A stretch of 64,000 nucleotides of DNA from Nocardioides kribbensis (GCF_015070375.1 NZ_JADCLL010000001.1:994501-1058500), one strand, 5' to 3'. Shown: positions 1 through 7,885, numbered from the stretch's first letter. Program-made: numbers and translations. The notes: generated by a model not told the origin, from the sequence alone.

Positions 1-2
1 CC

Positions 3-242
3 GACCTGCTCGCGCCGTGGGTCTCGCGCTACCTCGAGCAGGGGCCGCTGCTGGCCGCCCGCCGCGGCCAGGCCTTCGGCGCGGTCGTGGGCCTGCGCTC
101 CTTCCCCCGCGTGGCGCTCTCCCCGGCCCAGGTGCAGCAGCTGGAGACGGCCCTGACCGGGTCGCTCCCGACCGTGCTGCGCCGGCACTGGGAGGACCGG
201 CTCGACGACCTGCGTGCGGGGACCGAGGCCCCGAGCACCTAG
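3..242 (+). CDS. C-terminal fragment of a probable M1-family aminopeptidase
   Basis: Only the last 79 residues lie in the window; the gene enters from the left edge and stops at TAG 240-242. The helical sequence, with DLLAPWVSRYLEQ near the start and LRRHWEDRLDDLRA near the end, resembles the ERAP1-like C-terminal helical domain that closes actinobacterial aminopeptidase N (PepN), a zinc exopeptidase. The catalytic HExxH part would be outside the window, so the call rests on resemblance of the tail alone. A 35-bp gap separates it from the LicD-like gene. It could instead be the end of an unrelated helical protein. Confidence 0.45.
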   Translation, partial: DLLAPWVSRYLEQGPLLAARRGQAFGAVVGLRSFPRVALSPAQVQQLETALTGSLPTVLRRHWEDRLDDLRAGTEAPST

Positions 243-277
243 ATTGTCCCGATGATCGAGGCGACGGGGTGGGGTGC

Positions 278-1195
278 ATGAGCGAGCAGGTCAAGGCCCT
301 GGTGGCCGAGGTGCAGGGACACCTGGAGACCCTCAGCGCCGACCCCGGGCGCGACGAGGCGCTCTACGACGACCTGCGTGCCCGGCTCAACGACGTGCCC
401 TCCGAGGAGCGCACCAGCGCGTGGCGGCGCACCAGCGTGCTGCTCGACCTCGCCTTCCGCAAGCGCGCCAAGCGCGCCCACGCCCAGCTGTCGATCATCC
501 GGGAGAACCACCGCAAGGCCGACACCCTCGACCGCTTCGACGCCTTCTGGGCCCGCTGCGTCGCGCTGCTCGACGGCTGGACCCTCGGCGGCCACGGCTA
601 CCGCCGCGCCCTGCGCGACCAGGGACCGGCGGTGTGGGCCGACGTGGCCGAGCTGACCGCGCTGCTCGACGCCGCCGGGCACCGGGCCTTCGCCAACTCC
701 GGCACGCTGCTCGGGCTGGTGCGCGAGGGCGACGTCATCGCCGACGACGACGACGCCGACCTCGGCGTGCTGCTGCCCGGCGACACCCTCGCCGAGGTCG
801 TCGCGGCCTGGGCCGACCTGCGCGCGCGGCTGGCCGCCGACGGCGTCACCGACGCCGACTTCGAGCAGCGCAACGCCCTGCACTCCAAGGTCATCGGGGC
901 CCGCGGCACCCGCATCGACCTCTTCCCGGCCTGGGTGCTCGAGGACCGCGCCTGGGTCTGGCCCCACACCGCGGGCGACGTGCCGGCGGCCGCCCTGCTG
1001 CCCCTGGCCTCCCGCGAGACCTCCGCGGGCACCGTGCCGGTGCCCGCCGAGCCCGAGCCCTTCCTCGAGAGCAACTACGGCGCGGCGTGGCGCCGGCCCG
1101 ACCCCACCTGGGAGTTCGACTGGGCCCGGGCGCGCACCCGCTTCCCCGACTTCGTGGCCGCCCACCCGGAGTTCGCCGAGGACGTCACGGAGTGA
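278..1195 (+). CDS. LicD-family phosphotransferase-like protein
   Basis: This 305-residue protein carries the LicD nucleotidyltransferase-fold signature at about residues 139-165: NSGTLLGLVREG followed by an acidic run (IADDDDADLG). In LicD and fukutin relatives this region binds metal and transfers phosphocholine or related groups to surface glycans and teichoic acids. A later HSKVIGARGTRIDLFPAW segment supplies the conserved Asp after the first motif. The first 90 residues are helical and of unknown role. ATG at 278 was chosen because the reading frame further upstream is low-complexity and overlaps the preceding gene. It overlaps the next gene by GTGA, so the two are probably translated together. 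The substrate cannot be told from sequence. Confidence 0.75.
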   Translation: MSEQVKALVAEVQGHLETLSADPGRDEALYDDLRARLNDVPSEERTSAWRRTSVLLDLAFRKRAKRAHAQLSIIRENHRKADTLDRFDAFWARCVALLDGWTLGGHGYRRALRDQGPAVWADVAELTALLDAAGHRAFANSGTLLGLVREGDVIADDDDADLGVLLPGDTLAEVVAAWADLRARLAADGVTDADFEQRNALHSKVIGARGTRIDLFPAWVLEDRAWVWPHTAGDVPAAALLPLASRETSAGTVPVPAEPEPFLESNYGAAWRRPDPTWEFDWARARTRFPDFVAAHPEFAEDVTE

Positions 1196-2517
1196 GCACC
1201 GGGCGGGTGCTGTGGCTGCACTGCGGGGCGTTCAAGACCGGCTCCTCGCGCATCCAGACCCACGCCTGGGAGCAGCGCGACGCCCTGCTCGACGCCGGCT
1301 GGCTCTACCCGCGCGCAGGGCTCTCGCTCGACGAGCCCGAGGTGGGGGTGCGTCACACGCCGCTGGTCTACCGCTGGCGCGACCGCCCCGCCTGGGAGGC
1401 CCTGGTCGACGACCTGGTCACGGAGGTCGTGGCCTCCCCCGCCCGCCGCGTGCTGCTGTCGTCGGAGGCCTGGAGCCGCCCGGGGGCCGAGGACTCCCTC
1501 ACCGCGCTGCTCACCCGGCTCCGCGACGCCGGCGCCGTGCAGGAGGTCCGCGCGGTGGTCTACCTGCGCAACCGGCTCTCCTACGCCCGCAGCCTGCACC
1601 GCGAGCTGGTGCGCCGCCGCGCCCACGTGCGCGACCTCGACGACTTCGTGGCCGGCGAGCAGCGGCTGCTCGACCCCGTCGCCGCGCTGCGCGCCCTGCA
1701 CGCCGCGCTGGACGCGGTCGGCGGCAGCCTCGAGGTGCGCTCCTACGAGCAGGCGCCCGACACCGCCGCCGACCTCTTCGCCCACCTCGGGCTGCCCTTC
1801 GACCCCGGCCCCCACGCGCGCACCAACACCGGGCTCGACGCCTGCGAGACCGAGGCGCTGCGCCAGCTCACCCAGGTCGCCCCCGAGACCCGGTCGGCCT
1901 GGCCCGGGCTGGAGGCCGTACTCGACGCGGCGGCCGTGCCGGTGGCCCTGGAGCGCGCCGCCTGGAGCGAGCGGGTCTCCCCCGGCCGGCTCGACCTCGC
2001 CCCCGACCAGCGCGAGGAGCTGGCCCGCCTCACCAGCTGGGACGACACGCGGCTCGACCTGCTGCTGCGCACCGGGGAGCCCGGCCACCGCGACGTCACC
2101 GCCCTCGCCGGCCTGCTGCGCGGGCTCGTGGCCGACCACGTCGCCGCCACCCACGAGGAGGTCGTCGACACCGTCGTGCGCCCGAGCCCCGCCGTGAGCG
2201 CCCTCGAGCTCGACGCCGGTGACCTGCTCGCCCCCGAGGTCCGCGTCAGCGGGCTGCTGCTGCTCGCCGCGGGCGTGCCCGCCGACGGCACGCGGCTGCT
2301 GGTCGTCTCCGACGAGGGTGAGCAGGAGGCCGACACCGGGCGGGCCTCGGCCGGCTTCGGGCGCCGCCACCCCGACCGCCCCGAGGCCGGCGCGGCGCGC
2401 TTCGCCGTACGCCGGGTGCGCTGGGGCTCCGGGCGGCGCCTGTCGCTGGTGCTCGCGCTGGCCTCGGGCGAGCGCCACGAGCTGGCCGAGCTGCGCCGTC
2501 GCTGGCAGCCGCGCTAG
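1192..2517 (+). CDS. Sulfotransferase-like protein
   Basis: The 441-residue protein starts at GTG 1192, sharing GTGA with the LicD-like gene. Its N-terminus (VLWLHCGAFKTGSSRIQ, about residues 6-22) matches the 5'-phosphosulfate loop of PAPS-dependent sulfotransferases, usually HxGxxKTGTTxxQ. RAVVYLRNRLSYARSLH further on resembles the 3'-phosphate-binding segment. About 170 C-terminal residues are not recognised. With LicD upstream, an inferred role is decoration of a cell-surface glycan. It runs head-on into the reverse transcriptase gene, overlapping it by 4 bp with no room for a terminator between them. Confidence 0.65.
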   Translation: MSTGRVLWLHCGAFKTGSSRIQTHAWEQRDALLDAGWLYPRAGLSLDEPEVGVRHTPLVYRWRDRPAWEALVDDLVTEVVASPARRVLLSSEAWSRPGAEDSLTALLTRLRDAGAVQEVRAVVYLRNRLSYARSLHRELVRRRAHVRDLDDFVAGEQRLLDPVAALRALHAALDAVGGSLEVRSYEQAPDTAADLFAHLGLPFDPGPHARTNTGLDACETEALRQLTQVAPETRSAWPGLEAVLDAAAVPVALERAAWSERVSPGRLDLAPDQREELARLTSWDDTRLDLLLRTGEPGHRDVTALAGLLRGLVADHVAATHEEVVDTVVRPSPAVSALELDAGDLLAPEVRVSGLLLLAAGVPADGTRLLVVSDEGEQEADTGRASAGFGRRHPDRPEAGAARFAVRRVRWGSGRRLSLVLALASGERHELAELRRRWQPR

Positions 2518-3824
2518 CGGGTCCAGTCGATCGCGCCGTGCTCGGCCAGCAGGCGGGCGCCGCGCGCGGGGTCGTGCTGGGCCACCCAGGCGATCCGGCC
2601 CCGCAGGTGCTCGGCGAAGGCCGGCACCTGGTCGCGGTTCTGCGTGCTGGGTCCGTGGCGGCGGCAGTTGTGCAGGATCGCGCGGAGCAGGTCGACCTCG
2701 TGGCGGGCCACGCGCGGGCGGTCGTTGACGACCAGCCCGGCCAGGCTCTGGCGCCCTGCCCGCGGCATGACCGCCGTCTTGCGGGGGTTGAGCCGGAAGC
2801 CCTCGTCGCGCACGATCTCCTCGACGGCGTCGAGGAGGCGGCTGGTGCCACGGCCCCAGCCGGCGTCGCCCGAGAAGGCCAGGTCGTCGGCGTAGCGGGT
2901 GTAGCGACCGCCCCACGCGGCGGCCAGGGCCGTGAGCCGTACGTCGAGCCCGAAGGCCGCGAGGTTGGCGGTGGCCGGCGACGTGGGGGCGCCCTGCGGC
3001 AGGTGGGGTGCGGCGAGGCGGCGCCCGAGGCGCCAGTGGGCGTCGAGCAGGCCGGGGTCGGCGGGGCGCGGGACCCCGCGCCAGGCGGCCAGCGGCAGCA
3101 CCGCGGTCGTCAGCCCGGCCAGCGCGTGGGCGACCGGCTCGGGGTAGCCCGCGGTGCGCCAGATCCCGTGCACGCGGCCGACGGTGACGCTGGCGAAGAA
3201 CGACTCGAGGTCGAGGCGGAGCACCACGGGTCGACCGGCGTGGGGCGCGGCGTGGGAGCCCACCGAGCCGCCGGCGCGGAAGCCCCGGGCTGCGTCGTGG
3301 GGCGGCACGAGCCCGAGGGCCTCGTCGAGCAGGCGCCGCTGGAGGCGGCGCAGGCGGGGCTTGGGCGCCTCGAGCACCCGGATGCCCCCGCTGGCCGCCA
3401 CCCGGTGGGAGACCCGGTAGTGCTGCAGCGGTGCCTCGCCGGCGGTGCGCGCCCAGTGCTTGGGGTCGGCGAACCAGTCGAGCTCGCCGGCGTCGAGCTC
3501 GAGGAGGGCGGCCAGGTCGGCCAGGTCGTGCAGCACCGGCAGGCGCCAGCGGTTGGTGAGCATCCGCGTCGGCGACACCGGCCGCGCCACGGGACGCGCC
3601 CGCCCGGCCCGGGCGGCCGCGGGACGGCTCGCCACCAGGGTCGCGAGCTCGCGGGGGCGGTCGAGCGGCGGGCGCGGGTGCAGGGCCACGACCTGGCGGG
3701 CCAGCGACGTGAGCCAGCGGGGGCGGCGCCCGAGCACGGCGGCGCCGCTGGCCACCAGCCCCTCGGTGCTCCACTCGCCGGCGAGGAACCCCGCGGCCAG
3801 CGCCCTCGCCAGGTCGGGTCTCAC
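2514..3824 (-). CDS. Retron-type reverse transcriptase
   Basis: RNA-directed DNA polymerase of 436 residues from GTG 3824. Visible motifs in order: ARGFRAGGS then HAAPH (about 191-195, the position of the retron NAxxH motif); LDLESFF (204-210, first catalytic Asp); LPQGAPTSP (motif 4); YTRYADD (catalytic YADD at 311-314); FRLNPRKT; and LAGLVVN (about 361-367) where retron RTs usually have VTG. There is no maturase, endonuclease or integrase domain. Residues 1-80 form an extra helical N-terminal region of unknown function. GTG 3824 is preferred over an ATG at 3998 because the extra 58 residues would be Arg-rich, low-complexity and would overlap the structured leader. No separate effector gene lies beside it. 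Confidence 0.85.
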   Translation of the reverse strand: MRPDLARALAAGFLAGEWSTEGLVASGAAVLGRRPRWLTSLARQVVALHPRPPLDRPRELATLVASRPAAARAGRARPVARPVSPTRMLTNRWRLPVLHDLADLAALLELDAGELDWFADPKHWARTAGEAPLQHYRVSHRVAASGGIRVLEAPKPRLRRLQRRLLDEALGLVPPHDAARGFRAGGSVGSHAAPHAGRPVVLRLDLESFFASVTVGRVHGIWRTAGYPEPVAHALAGLTTAVLPLAAWRGVPRPADPGLLDAHWRLGRRLAAPHLPQGAPTSPATANLAAFGLDVRLTALAAAWGGRYTRYADDLAFSGDAGWGRGTSRLLDAVEEIVRDEGFRLNPRKTAVMPRAGRQSLAGLVVNDRPRVARHEVDLLRAILHNCRRHGPSTQNRDQVPAFAEHLRGRIAWVAQHDPARGARLLAEHGAIDWTR

Positions 3825-4030
3825 CGGCCCGACCCGGTGGCGGCGCTCGAGGCGCCGGGGTGCGGCAGCGTGGCTCGACCTGTCCCGTCGTGCGCGCGGG
3901 GTCCTGCAGCGGAGCGCAGCGACTCGCGCGCGGTGCCGTGCCCGGACGTGCCGGTGGTCCCCGGGGTAGCCCCGGGGAGGCGGGCCGGTGTCACGCACCG
4001 GTCCACCGTCTCGAGGTCACGCTGCCGCAC
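3821..4030 (-). CDS. Possible leaderless 69-codon ORF overlapping the retron-like leader
   Basis: From GTG 4030, the predicted transcription start, an ORF of 69 codons runs to TGA 3821-3823, which overlaps the RT start as GTGA. That layout would allow leaderless translation and coupling into the RT, which has no clear ribosome-binding site of its own. Against it, the product is low-complexity (Gly, Ala, Thr, Arg) with no recognisable domain, and the same bases form the inverted repeats and hairpins. It may be a translated leader, or simply an open frame in GC-rich DNA. Confidence 0.25.
   Translation of the reverse strand: MRQRDLETVDRCVTPARLPGATPGTTGTSGHGTARESLRSAAGPRAHDGTGRATLPHPGASSAATGSGR
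3860..4030 (-). ncRNA. Candidate retron msr-msd RNA
   Basis: A perfect 13-bp inverted repeat (GTGCGGCAGCGTG) sits at 4018-4030 and 3860-3872, placed like retron a1 and a2 arms, 35 nt upstream of the RT start and on the same strand. Between the arms, reading the minus strand: a 6-bp stem CGGTGG/CCACCG (4003-4008 with 3952-3957) encloses two hairpins, CCGGTG-cgtga-CACCGG (3985-4001) and CCCCGGGG-cta-CCCCGGGG (3959-3977). A long hairpin of 14 pairs then spans 3892-3931. This matches the msr (short hairpins) then msd (long hairpin) order. The branching guanosine and exact msDNA ends cannot be set from sequence, and GC-rich DNA folds easily, but the repeat pair and placement are hard to explain otherwise. 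Confidence 0.6.
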
Positions 4031-4036
4031 GCCGCG

Positions 4037-4042
4037 ACCCTA
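4037..4042 (-). promoter_or_regulatory. -10 element for the retron-like leader
   Basis: TAGGGT on the minus strand fits TANNNT, with exactly 6 nt between it and base 4030, the first base of the inverted repeat. The same 6-nt spacing is seen at several leaderless genes in this window, which predicts transcription starting at the first base of the a1-like arm. No convincing -35 was found. The element lies 24 bp after the prs stop. Confidence 0.5.
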
Positions 4043-4065
4043 GCCGCGACGCCCCGGGGGCTGGC

Positions 4066-5046
4066 TCAGGCGTGCCCGTCGAACATCGAGGTGACCGAGC
4101 CGTCCTCGAAGACCTCGCGGATGGCGCGCGAGACCAGCGGGGCGATCGAGAGCACCGTGAGCTTGTCGAAGTGCCGGTCCTCGGGGATCGGCAGGGTGTT
4201 GGTGACGATGACCTCGGCGGCCGGGCTGTTCTTGAGCCGGTCGACGGCGGGGTCGGAGAGGATCGCGTGGGTCGCGGCGATGATGACGCCGGCGGCCCCG
4301 TCGGCCATGAGGGCCTCGGCGGCCTTCACGATGGTGCCGCCGGTGTCGATCATGTCGTCGGTGAGCACGCAGATCTTGCCGGCGACCTCGCCGACGACGC
4401 GGTTGGCGACGACCTCGTTGGCCACGTCGGTGCGGCGGGTCTTGTGGATGAAGGCCAGCGGGGCCCCGCCCAGCTTGGCCGACCAGCGCTCGGCGACCTT
4501 GATCCGCCCGGCGTCGGGCGAGACGACGCACAGCTGCTGGTCGCCGTACTTCTCCATCACGTAGTCGGTGAGGATCGGCAGCGCCATGAGGTGGTCGACG
4601 GGGCCGTCGAAGTAGCCCTGGATCTGGTCGGCGTGCAGGTCGACGGCGATCAGCCGGTCGGCGCCGGCGGTCTTGAAGAGGTCGGCCATCAGGCGTGCCG
4701 AGATCGGCTCGCGGCCGCGGTGCTTCTTGTCCTGGCGGGCGTAGCCGTAGAACGGCATGACCACGGTGATCCGCTTGGCCGAGGCGCGCTTGAGCGCGTC
4801 GACCATGATCAGGTGCTCCATGATCCACTCGTTGATCGGCGCGGTGTGGCTCTGCAGCACGAACGCGTCGCAGCCGCGCACCGACTCCTCGTAGCGGACG
4901 TAGATCTCCGAGTTGGCGAACTCGTAGGCCGAGGTCGGCACGAGGTCGGTGCCGAGGATCTCGGCCACCTCCGCCGCGAGCTCGGGGTGGGCCCGCCCAC
5001 TGAAGACCATCAGGTTCTTCTCGGTGGTCTTCTTCATTCCGGTCAC
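4066..5046 (-). CDS. prs: Ribose-phosphate pyrophosphokinase
   Basis: Makes PRPP from ribose 5-phosphate and ATP for nucleotide, histidine and tryptophan synthesis, in the cytoplasm. The protein is 326 residues, the usual size. Landmarks are SGRAHPELAAEVA near the N-terminus, the flexible-loop region YGYARQDKKHRGREPISARL, the PRPP-binding segment CVLTDDMIDTGGTI, and SMFDGHA at the end. GTG 5046 is preferred because GAAGG lies 7 nt before it; an ATG at 5037 in the same frame is possible. It follows glmU on the same strand after 128 bp, a common actinobacterial pairing linking sugar-nucleotide and PRPP supply. Confidence 0.95.
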   Translation of the reverse strand: MTGMKKTTEKNLMVFSGRAHPELAAEVAEILGTDLVPTSAYEFANSEIYVRYEESVRGCDAFVLQSHTAPINEWIMEHLIMVDALKRASAKRITVVMPFYGYARQDKKHRGREPISARLMADLFKTAGADRLIAVDLHADQIQGYFDGPVDHLMALPILTDYVMEKYGDQQLCVVSPDAGRIKVAERWSAKLGGAPLAFIHKTRRTDVANEVVANRVVGEVAGKICVLTDDMIDTGGTIVKAAEALMADGAAGVIIAATHAILSDPAVDRLKNSPAAEVIVTNTLPIPEDRHFDKLTVLSIAPLVSRAIREVFEDGSVTSMFDGHA

Positions 5047-5174
5047 GGCGCTGCCTTCGTCTCGCGGGAAGGGGGACGACGAGCAGTCTGGCCCAGACCG
5101 GCCCCGCTCCCCAACCCCGGGTCCACCGTGGTCCTCGCGCGTGTGCGACACCTCTCGTTCACCCCGGCGACGCC

Positions 5175-6623
5175 TCAGGGCTCCTCGGGCCGCGCCGCCT
5201 CCGCGGCCTCGGCCTGGGCGGTCCCGGCGCGGCGCTGCCGGGCCCAGCCCTCGATCACGCGCAGCGGCCCGGCGCTGACCGCGAGGGCGCCGGCGGGCAC
5301 GTCGCCGCGCACGACGGTGCCGCCGCCGGTGGCGGCGCCGTCGCCGATGCTCACGGGCGCGACGAAGGTGTTGTTGGAGCCCGTGCGGGCGTGGCGGCCC
5401 ACGGTGGTGCGGTGCTTGGCCACGCCGTCGTAGTTGGCGAAGATCGTGCCGGCGCCGATGTTGGTGCCCTCGCCGATCTCGGCGTCGCCGACGTAGGACA
5501 GGTGGGGCACCTTGGCGCCGTCGCCGAGCACGGCGTTCTTGGTCTCCACGAAGGCCCCCACCTTGGCCTCGACGCCGAGCCGGCTGCCGGGGCGCAGGTA
5601 GGAGAACGGGCCGACCGTGGCGCCGGCCCCGACGACGGCCAGCTCGCCGTGGGTGCGCACGACCCGGGCGCCGGTGCCGACCTCGCAGTCCTTGAGCGTG
5701 GTGTCGGGGCCCACCACGGCGTCCTCGGCGACGACCGTGGCGCCCAGCAGCTGGGTGCCCGGCAGGATGGTCACGTCGGGCTCGAGCACCACGTCGGCGT
5801 CGATCCACGTGGTCTCGGGGTCCATGACGGTGACGCCCTCGCGCATCCAGCGCTCCACGATGCGCCGGTTCAGCTCGCGGCCCAGGGCGGCCAGCTGCAC
5901 GCGGTCGTTGGCGCCCTCGGTCTGGCGCACGTCGTCGATGGCGTAGGCACCGACCATCATCCCGCCGTCGCGGGCGATCTGGACCAGGTCGGTGAGGTAG
6001 TACTCACCCTTGGCGTTGTCGTTGCGCAGCCGGGGCAGGGCCTCGACGAGGAAGTCGCCGTCGAAGGCCATGATGCCGGAGTTGATCTCGCCGATCTCCC
6101 GCTGCTCCGGGGTGGCGTCCTTCTCCTCGACCACCGCGACCACGTCGCCGAGCGCGTCGCGCACGACGCGGCCGTAGCCGAACGGGTCGGGCACCAGGCC
6201 CGAGAGGATGCTCACCGCGCGCTGGGCGGCCTCGTGGTCGGCGGCGAAGCGCCGCAGCGACTCCCCGCTCAGCAGCGGGGTGTCGCCGTAGGCGACCAGC
6301 ACCGTGCCCTGCGGGCGCGCCTGCGCCGCGACCAGGGCGTCGACCGCGACCCGCACGGCGTGGCCCGTGCCGTGCTGCTCCTCCTGCACCGCCAGCACGG
6401 CGGAGGGGTGGATCGAGGTGATGTGGGGCCCGACCTGCTCGCGCTGGTGGCCCACCACCGCCACGACCTGGCGCGGCTCGAGCGCGCCCACCGCGGCCAG
6501 GACGTGACCGATCATCGAGCGACCCCCGATGGGGTGCAGGACCTTCATGGTCTTCGACCGCATCCGGGTGCCGCCGCCTGCGGCGAGGACGATGACGGTG
6601 ACGTCGTTCAACGGTGCCTCCAT
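5175..6623 (-). CDS. glmU: Bifunctional GlcNAc-1-P uridyltransferase / GlcN-1-P acetyltransferase
   Basis: Catalyses the last two steps to UDP-GlcNAc, precursor of peptidoglycan: acetylation of glucosamine-1-phosphate, then UTP-dependent uridylation. The 482-residue protein has the N-terminal pyrophosphorylase motif LAAGGGTRMRSKTMKVLH (about 13-30) and the QEEQHGTGHA nucleotide site. The C-terminal half is a left-handed beta-helix with hexapeptide repeats and the catalytic-loop region (YDGVAKHRTTVG, SNNTFVAPV). The Glu/Arg-rich tail is typical of actinobacteria. The start lies 2 bp from the 3' end of tRNA-Gln on the same strand, so co-transcription with the tRNA is possible. Confidence 0.97.
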   Translation of the reverse strand: MEAPLNDVTVIVLAAGGGTRMRSKTMKVLHPIGGRSMIGHVLAAVGALEPRQVVAVVGHQREQVGPHITSIHPSAVLAVQEEQHGTGHAVRVAVDALVAAQARPQGTVLVAYGDTPLLSGESLRRFAADHEAAQRAVSILSGLVPDPFGYGRVVRDALGDVVAVVEEKDATPEQREIGEINSGIMAFDGDFLVEALPRLRNDNAKGEYYLTDLVQIARDGGMMVGAYAIDDVRQTEGANDRVQLAALGRELNRRIVERWMREGVTVMDPETTWIDADVVLEPDVTILPGTQLLGATVVAEDAVVGPDTTLKDCEVGTGARVVRTHGELAVVGAGATVGPFSYLRPGSRLGVEAKVGAFVETKNAVLGDGAKVPHLSYVGDAEIGEGTNIGAGTIFANYDGVAKHRTTVGRHARTGSNNTFVAPVSIGDGAATGGGTVVRGDVPAGALAVSAGPLRVIEGWARQRRAGTAQAEAAEAARPEEP

Positions 6624-6624
6624 G

Positions 6625-6703
6625 CTCCCCGGGTAGGAGTCGAACCTACGTCGCTAGTCCTGATTCAAAGTCAGGCGGGCCCTGCCGGCAGACCAACCGG
6701 GGA
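6625..6703 (-). tRNA. tRNA-Gln (anticodon TTG)
   Basis: On the minus strand the acceptor arms TCCCCGG and CCGGGGA pair, the anticodon stem CCTGA/TCAGG holds the loop CTTTGAA (anticodon TTG, reading CAA), and the T arm is GTAGG-TTCGACT-CCTAC. The D arm and 9-nt variable region are slightly unusual but acceptable. CCA is not encoded. In this lineage Gln-tRNA is normally formed by misacylation and the GatCAB amidotransferase, which is encoded at 18583-21964. Confidence 0.92.
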
Positions 6704-6770
6704 TAGGTGCCACAGGGTAGGGCCCCCGCCGAGGAGCGTCACAACCTGCCGGTCTCGCTACGGTGGCCCG

Positions 6771-7862
6771 GTGGACCTGCCCGTGATGCCGCCCGTGCGG
6801 CCGATGCTCGCCAAGGCCGTCACCGGCGTGCCCGACCCCGCCTCCCAGGGCGGGCTCTCCTTCGAGCCCAAGTGGGACGGCTTCCGCTGCCTGGTCTTCC
6901 GCGACGGCGACGAGGTCGAGCTGACCTCGCGCAACACCAAGCCCCTCACCCGCTACTTCCCCGAGGTGGTCGCCGCGGCGCGCGAGCAGCTCCCGCCGCG
7001 CTGCGTGCTCGACGGCGAGCTCTTCGTCGCCTCCGGGGGCCGGCTGCAGTTCGAGGTGCTCCAGGAGCGCATCCATCCCGCCGCCTCCCGCGTCGAGCTG
7101 CTCTCGACCACCACCCCGGCCTCCTTCGTCGCCTTCGACCTGCTCGCCCTGGGCGAGGACTCCTACGTCGACCGCCCCTTCCGCGAGCGCCGCGCGGCGC
7201 TCGAGCAGGCCCTCGCCGGCCTCGTCGGCGGCGGCGGGCCCTGCCACCTGACCCGCACCACCACCGACCGCGCCGAGGCCCAGGGCTGGTTCGAGCGGTT
7301 CGAGGGCGCGGGCCTCGACGGCGTGGTGGCCAAGCCGCTCGGCGCGGCGTACGTCGAGAACGGGCGCACCATGCTCAAGGTCAAGCACGTGCGCACCGCC
7401 GACGTGGTGGTGGCGGGCTACCGCGAGCACAAGACCTCCACCCCCGAGGCGCCGCTGCTGGGCAGCCTGCTGCTGGGCCTGTGGCACGAGGGCCGCCTCC
7501 AGCACGTCGGGGTCAGCGCCAGCTTCACCGCGACGCGCCGCGCCGCGCTGGTCGAGGAGCTCCGACCGCTCGTGTGCCCCGTCGAGGAGCACCCGTGGGG
7601 CGAGTGGCAGGAGTGGGCGGTCGCCAACCCCGACCGGGTGCCCGGCACCCAGAGCCGCTGGAGCGCCGGCAAGGACCTGTCCTTCACCCCGCTGCGCCCC
7701 GAGCGGGTGCTGGAGGTCAAGTACGACCACATGGAGGGCAGCCGCTTCCGCCACACCGCCCACTTCCTGCGCTGGCGCCCCGACCGCGACCCGGCCTCCT
7801 GCGGCTACGACCAGCTCGAGGAGCCGGTCGGCTACGACCTCGACAGCGTGCTCCAGGGCTGA
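6771..7862 (+). CDS. ATP-dependent DNA ligase, LigC/LigD-ligase type
   Basis: Seals DNA nicks using ATP. The 363-residue protein has adenylation motif I EPKWDGFRC (the Lys is adenylated), motif III-like VAFDLLALGED, motif IV GLDGVVAKPL, motif V MLKVKHVRTADVVV and a C-terminal OB-fold region. It has no polymerase or nuclease domain, so it resembles stand-alone mycobacterial LigC rather than full LigD, and no ku gene is nearby. The GTG start is directly preceded by TACGGT (6759-6764) and 6 nt, predicting a leaderless transcript. It may serve a minor end-joining or excision-repair route beside the NAD-dependent LigA at 23393. Confidence 0.9.
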   Translation: MDLPVMPPVRPMLAKAVTGVPDPASQGGLSFEPKWDGFRCLVFRDGDEVELTSRNTKPLTRYFPEVVAAAREQLPPRCVLDGELFVASGGRLQFEVLQERIHPAASRVELLSTTTPASFVAFDLLALGEDSYVDRPFRERRAALEQALAGLVGGGGPCHLTRTTTDRAEAQGWFERFEGAGLDGVVAKPLGAAYVENGRTMLKVKHVRTADVVVAGYREHKTSTPEAPLLGSLLLGLWHEGRLQHVGVSASFTATRRAALVEELRPLVCPVEEHPWGEWQEWAVANPDRVPGTQSRWSAGKDLSFTPLRPERVLEVKYDHMEGSRFRHTAHFLRWRPDRDPASCGYDQLEEPVGYDLDSVLQG

Positions 7863-7885
7863 GCGGGGACCACTAGAGTCGCAGG

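Noticed and set aside
1075..3774. Long minus-strand frame across the sulfotransferase and RT genes
   Set aside because: Out of frame with the RT motifs and antisense to the sulfotransferase; Pro/Arg/Gly shadow composition.
2514..3824. RT as part of a group II intron or a diversity-generating retroelement
   Set aside because: No maturase or endonuclease domain, no intron-like flanks, and no template/variable repeat pair or target gene nearby.
3825..3998. RT start at ATG 3998, adding 58 residues
   Set aside because: The added residues are Arg-rich and low-complexity, unlike RT N-termini, and would overlap the inverted repeats and hairpins.
6625..6703. tRNA-Gln as an integration site
   Set aside because: No integrase, no repeated 3' tRNA fragment and no foreign-looking genes on either side.
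6771..7862. Full non-homologous end-joining operon (ku-ligD)
   Set aside because: Only a ligase domain is present, with no Ku, polymerase or nuclease domain in the neighbourhood.
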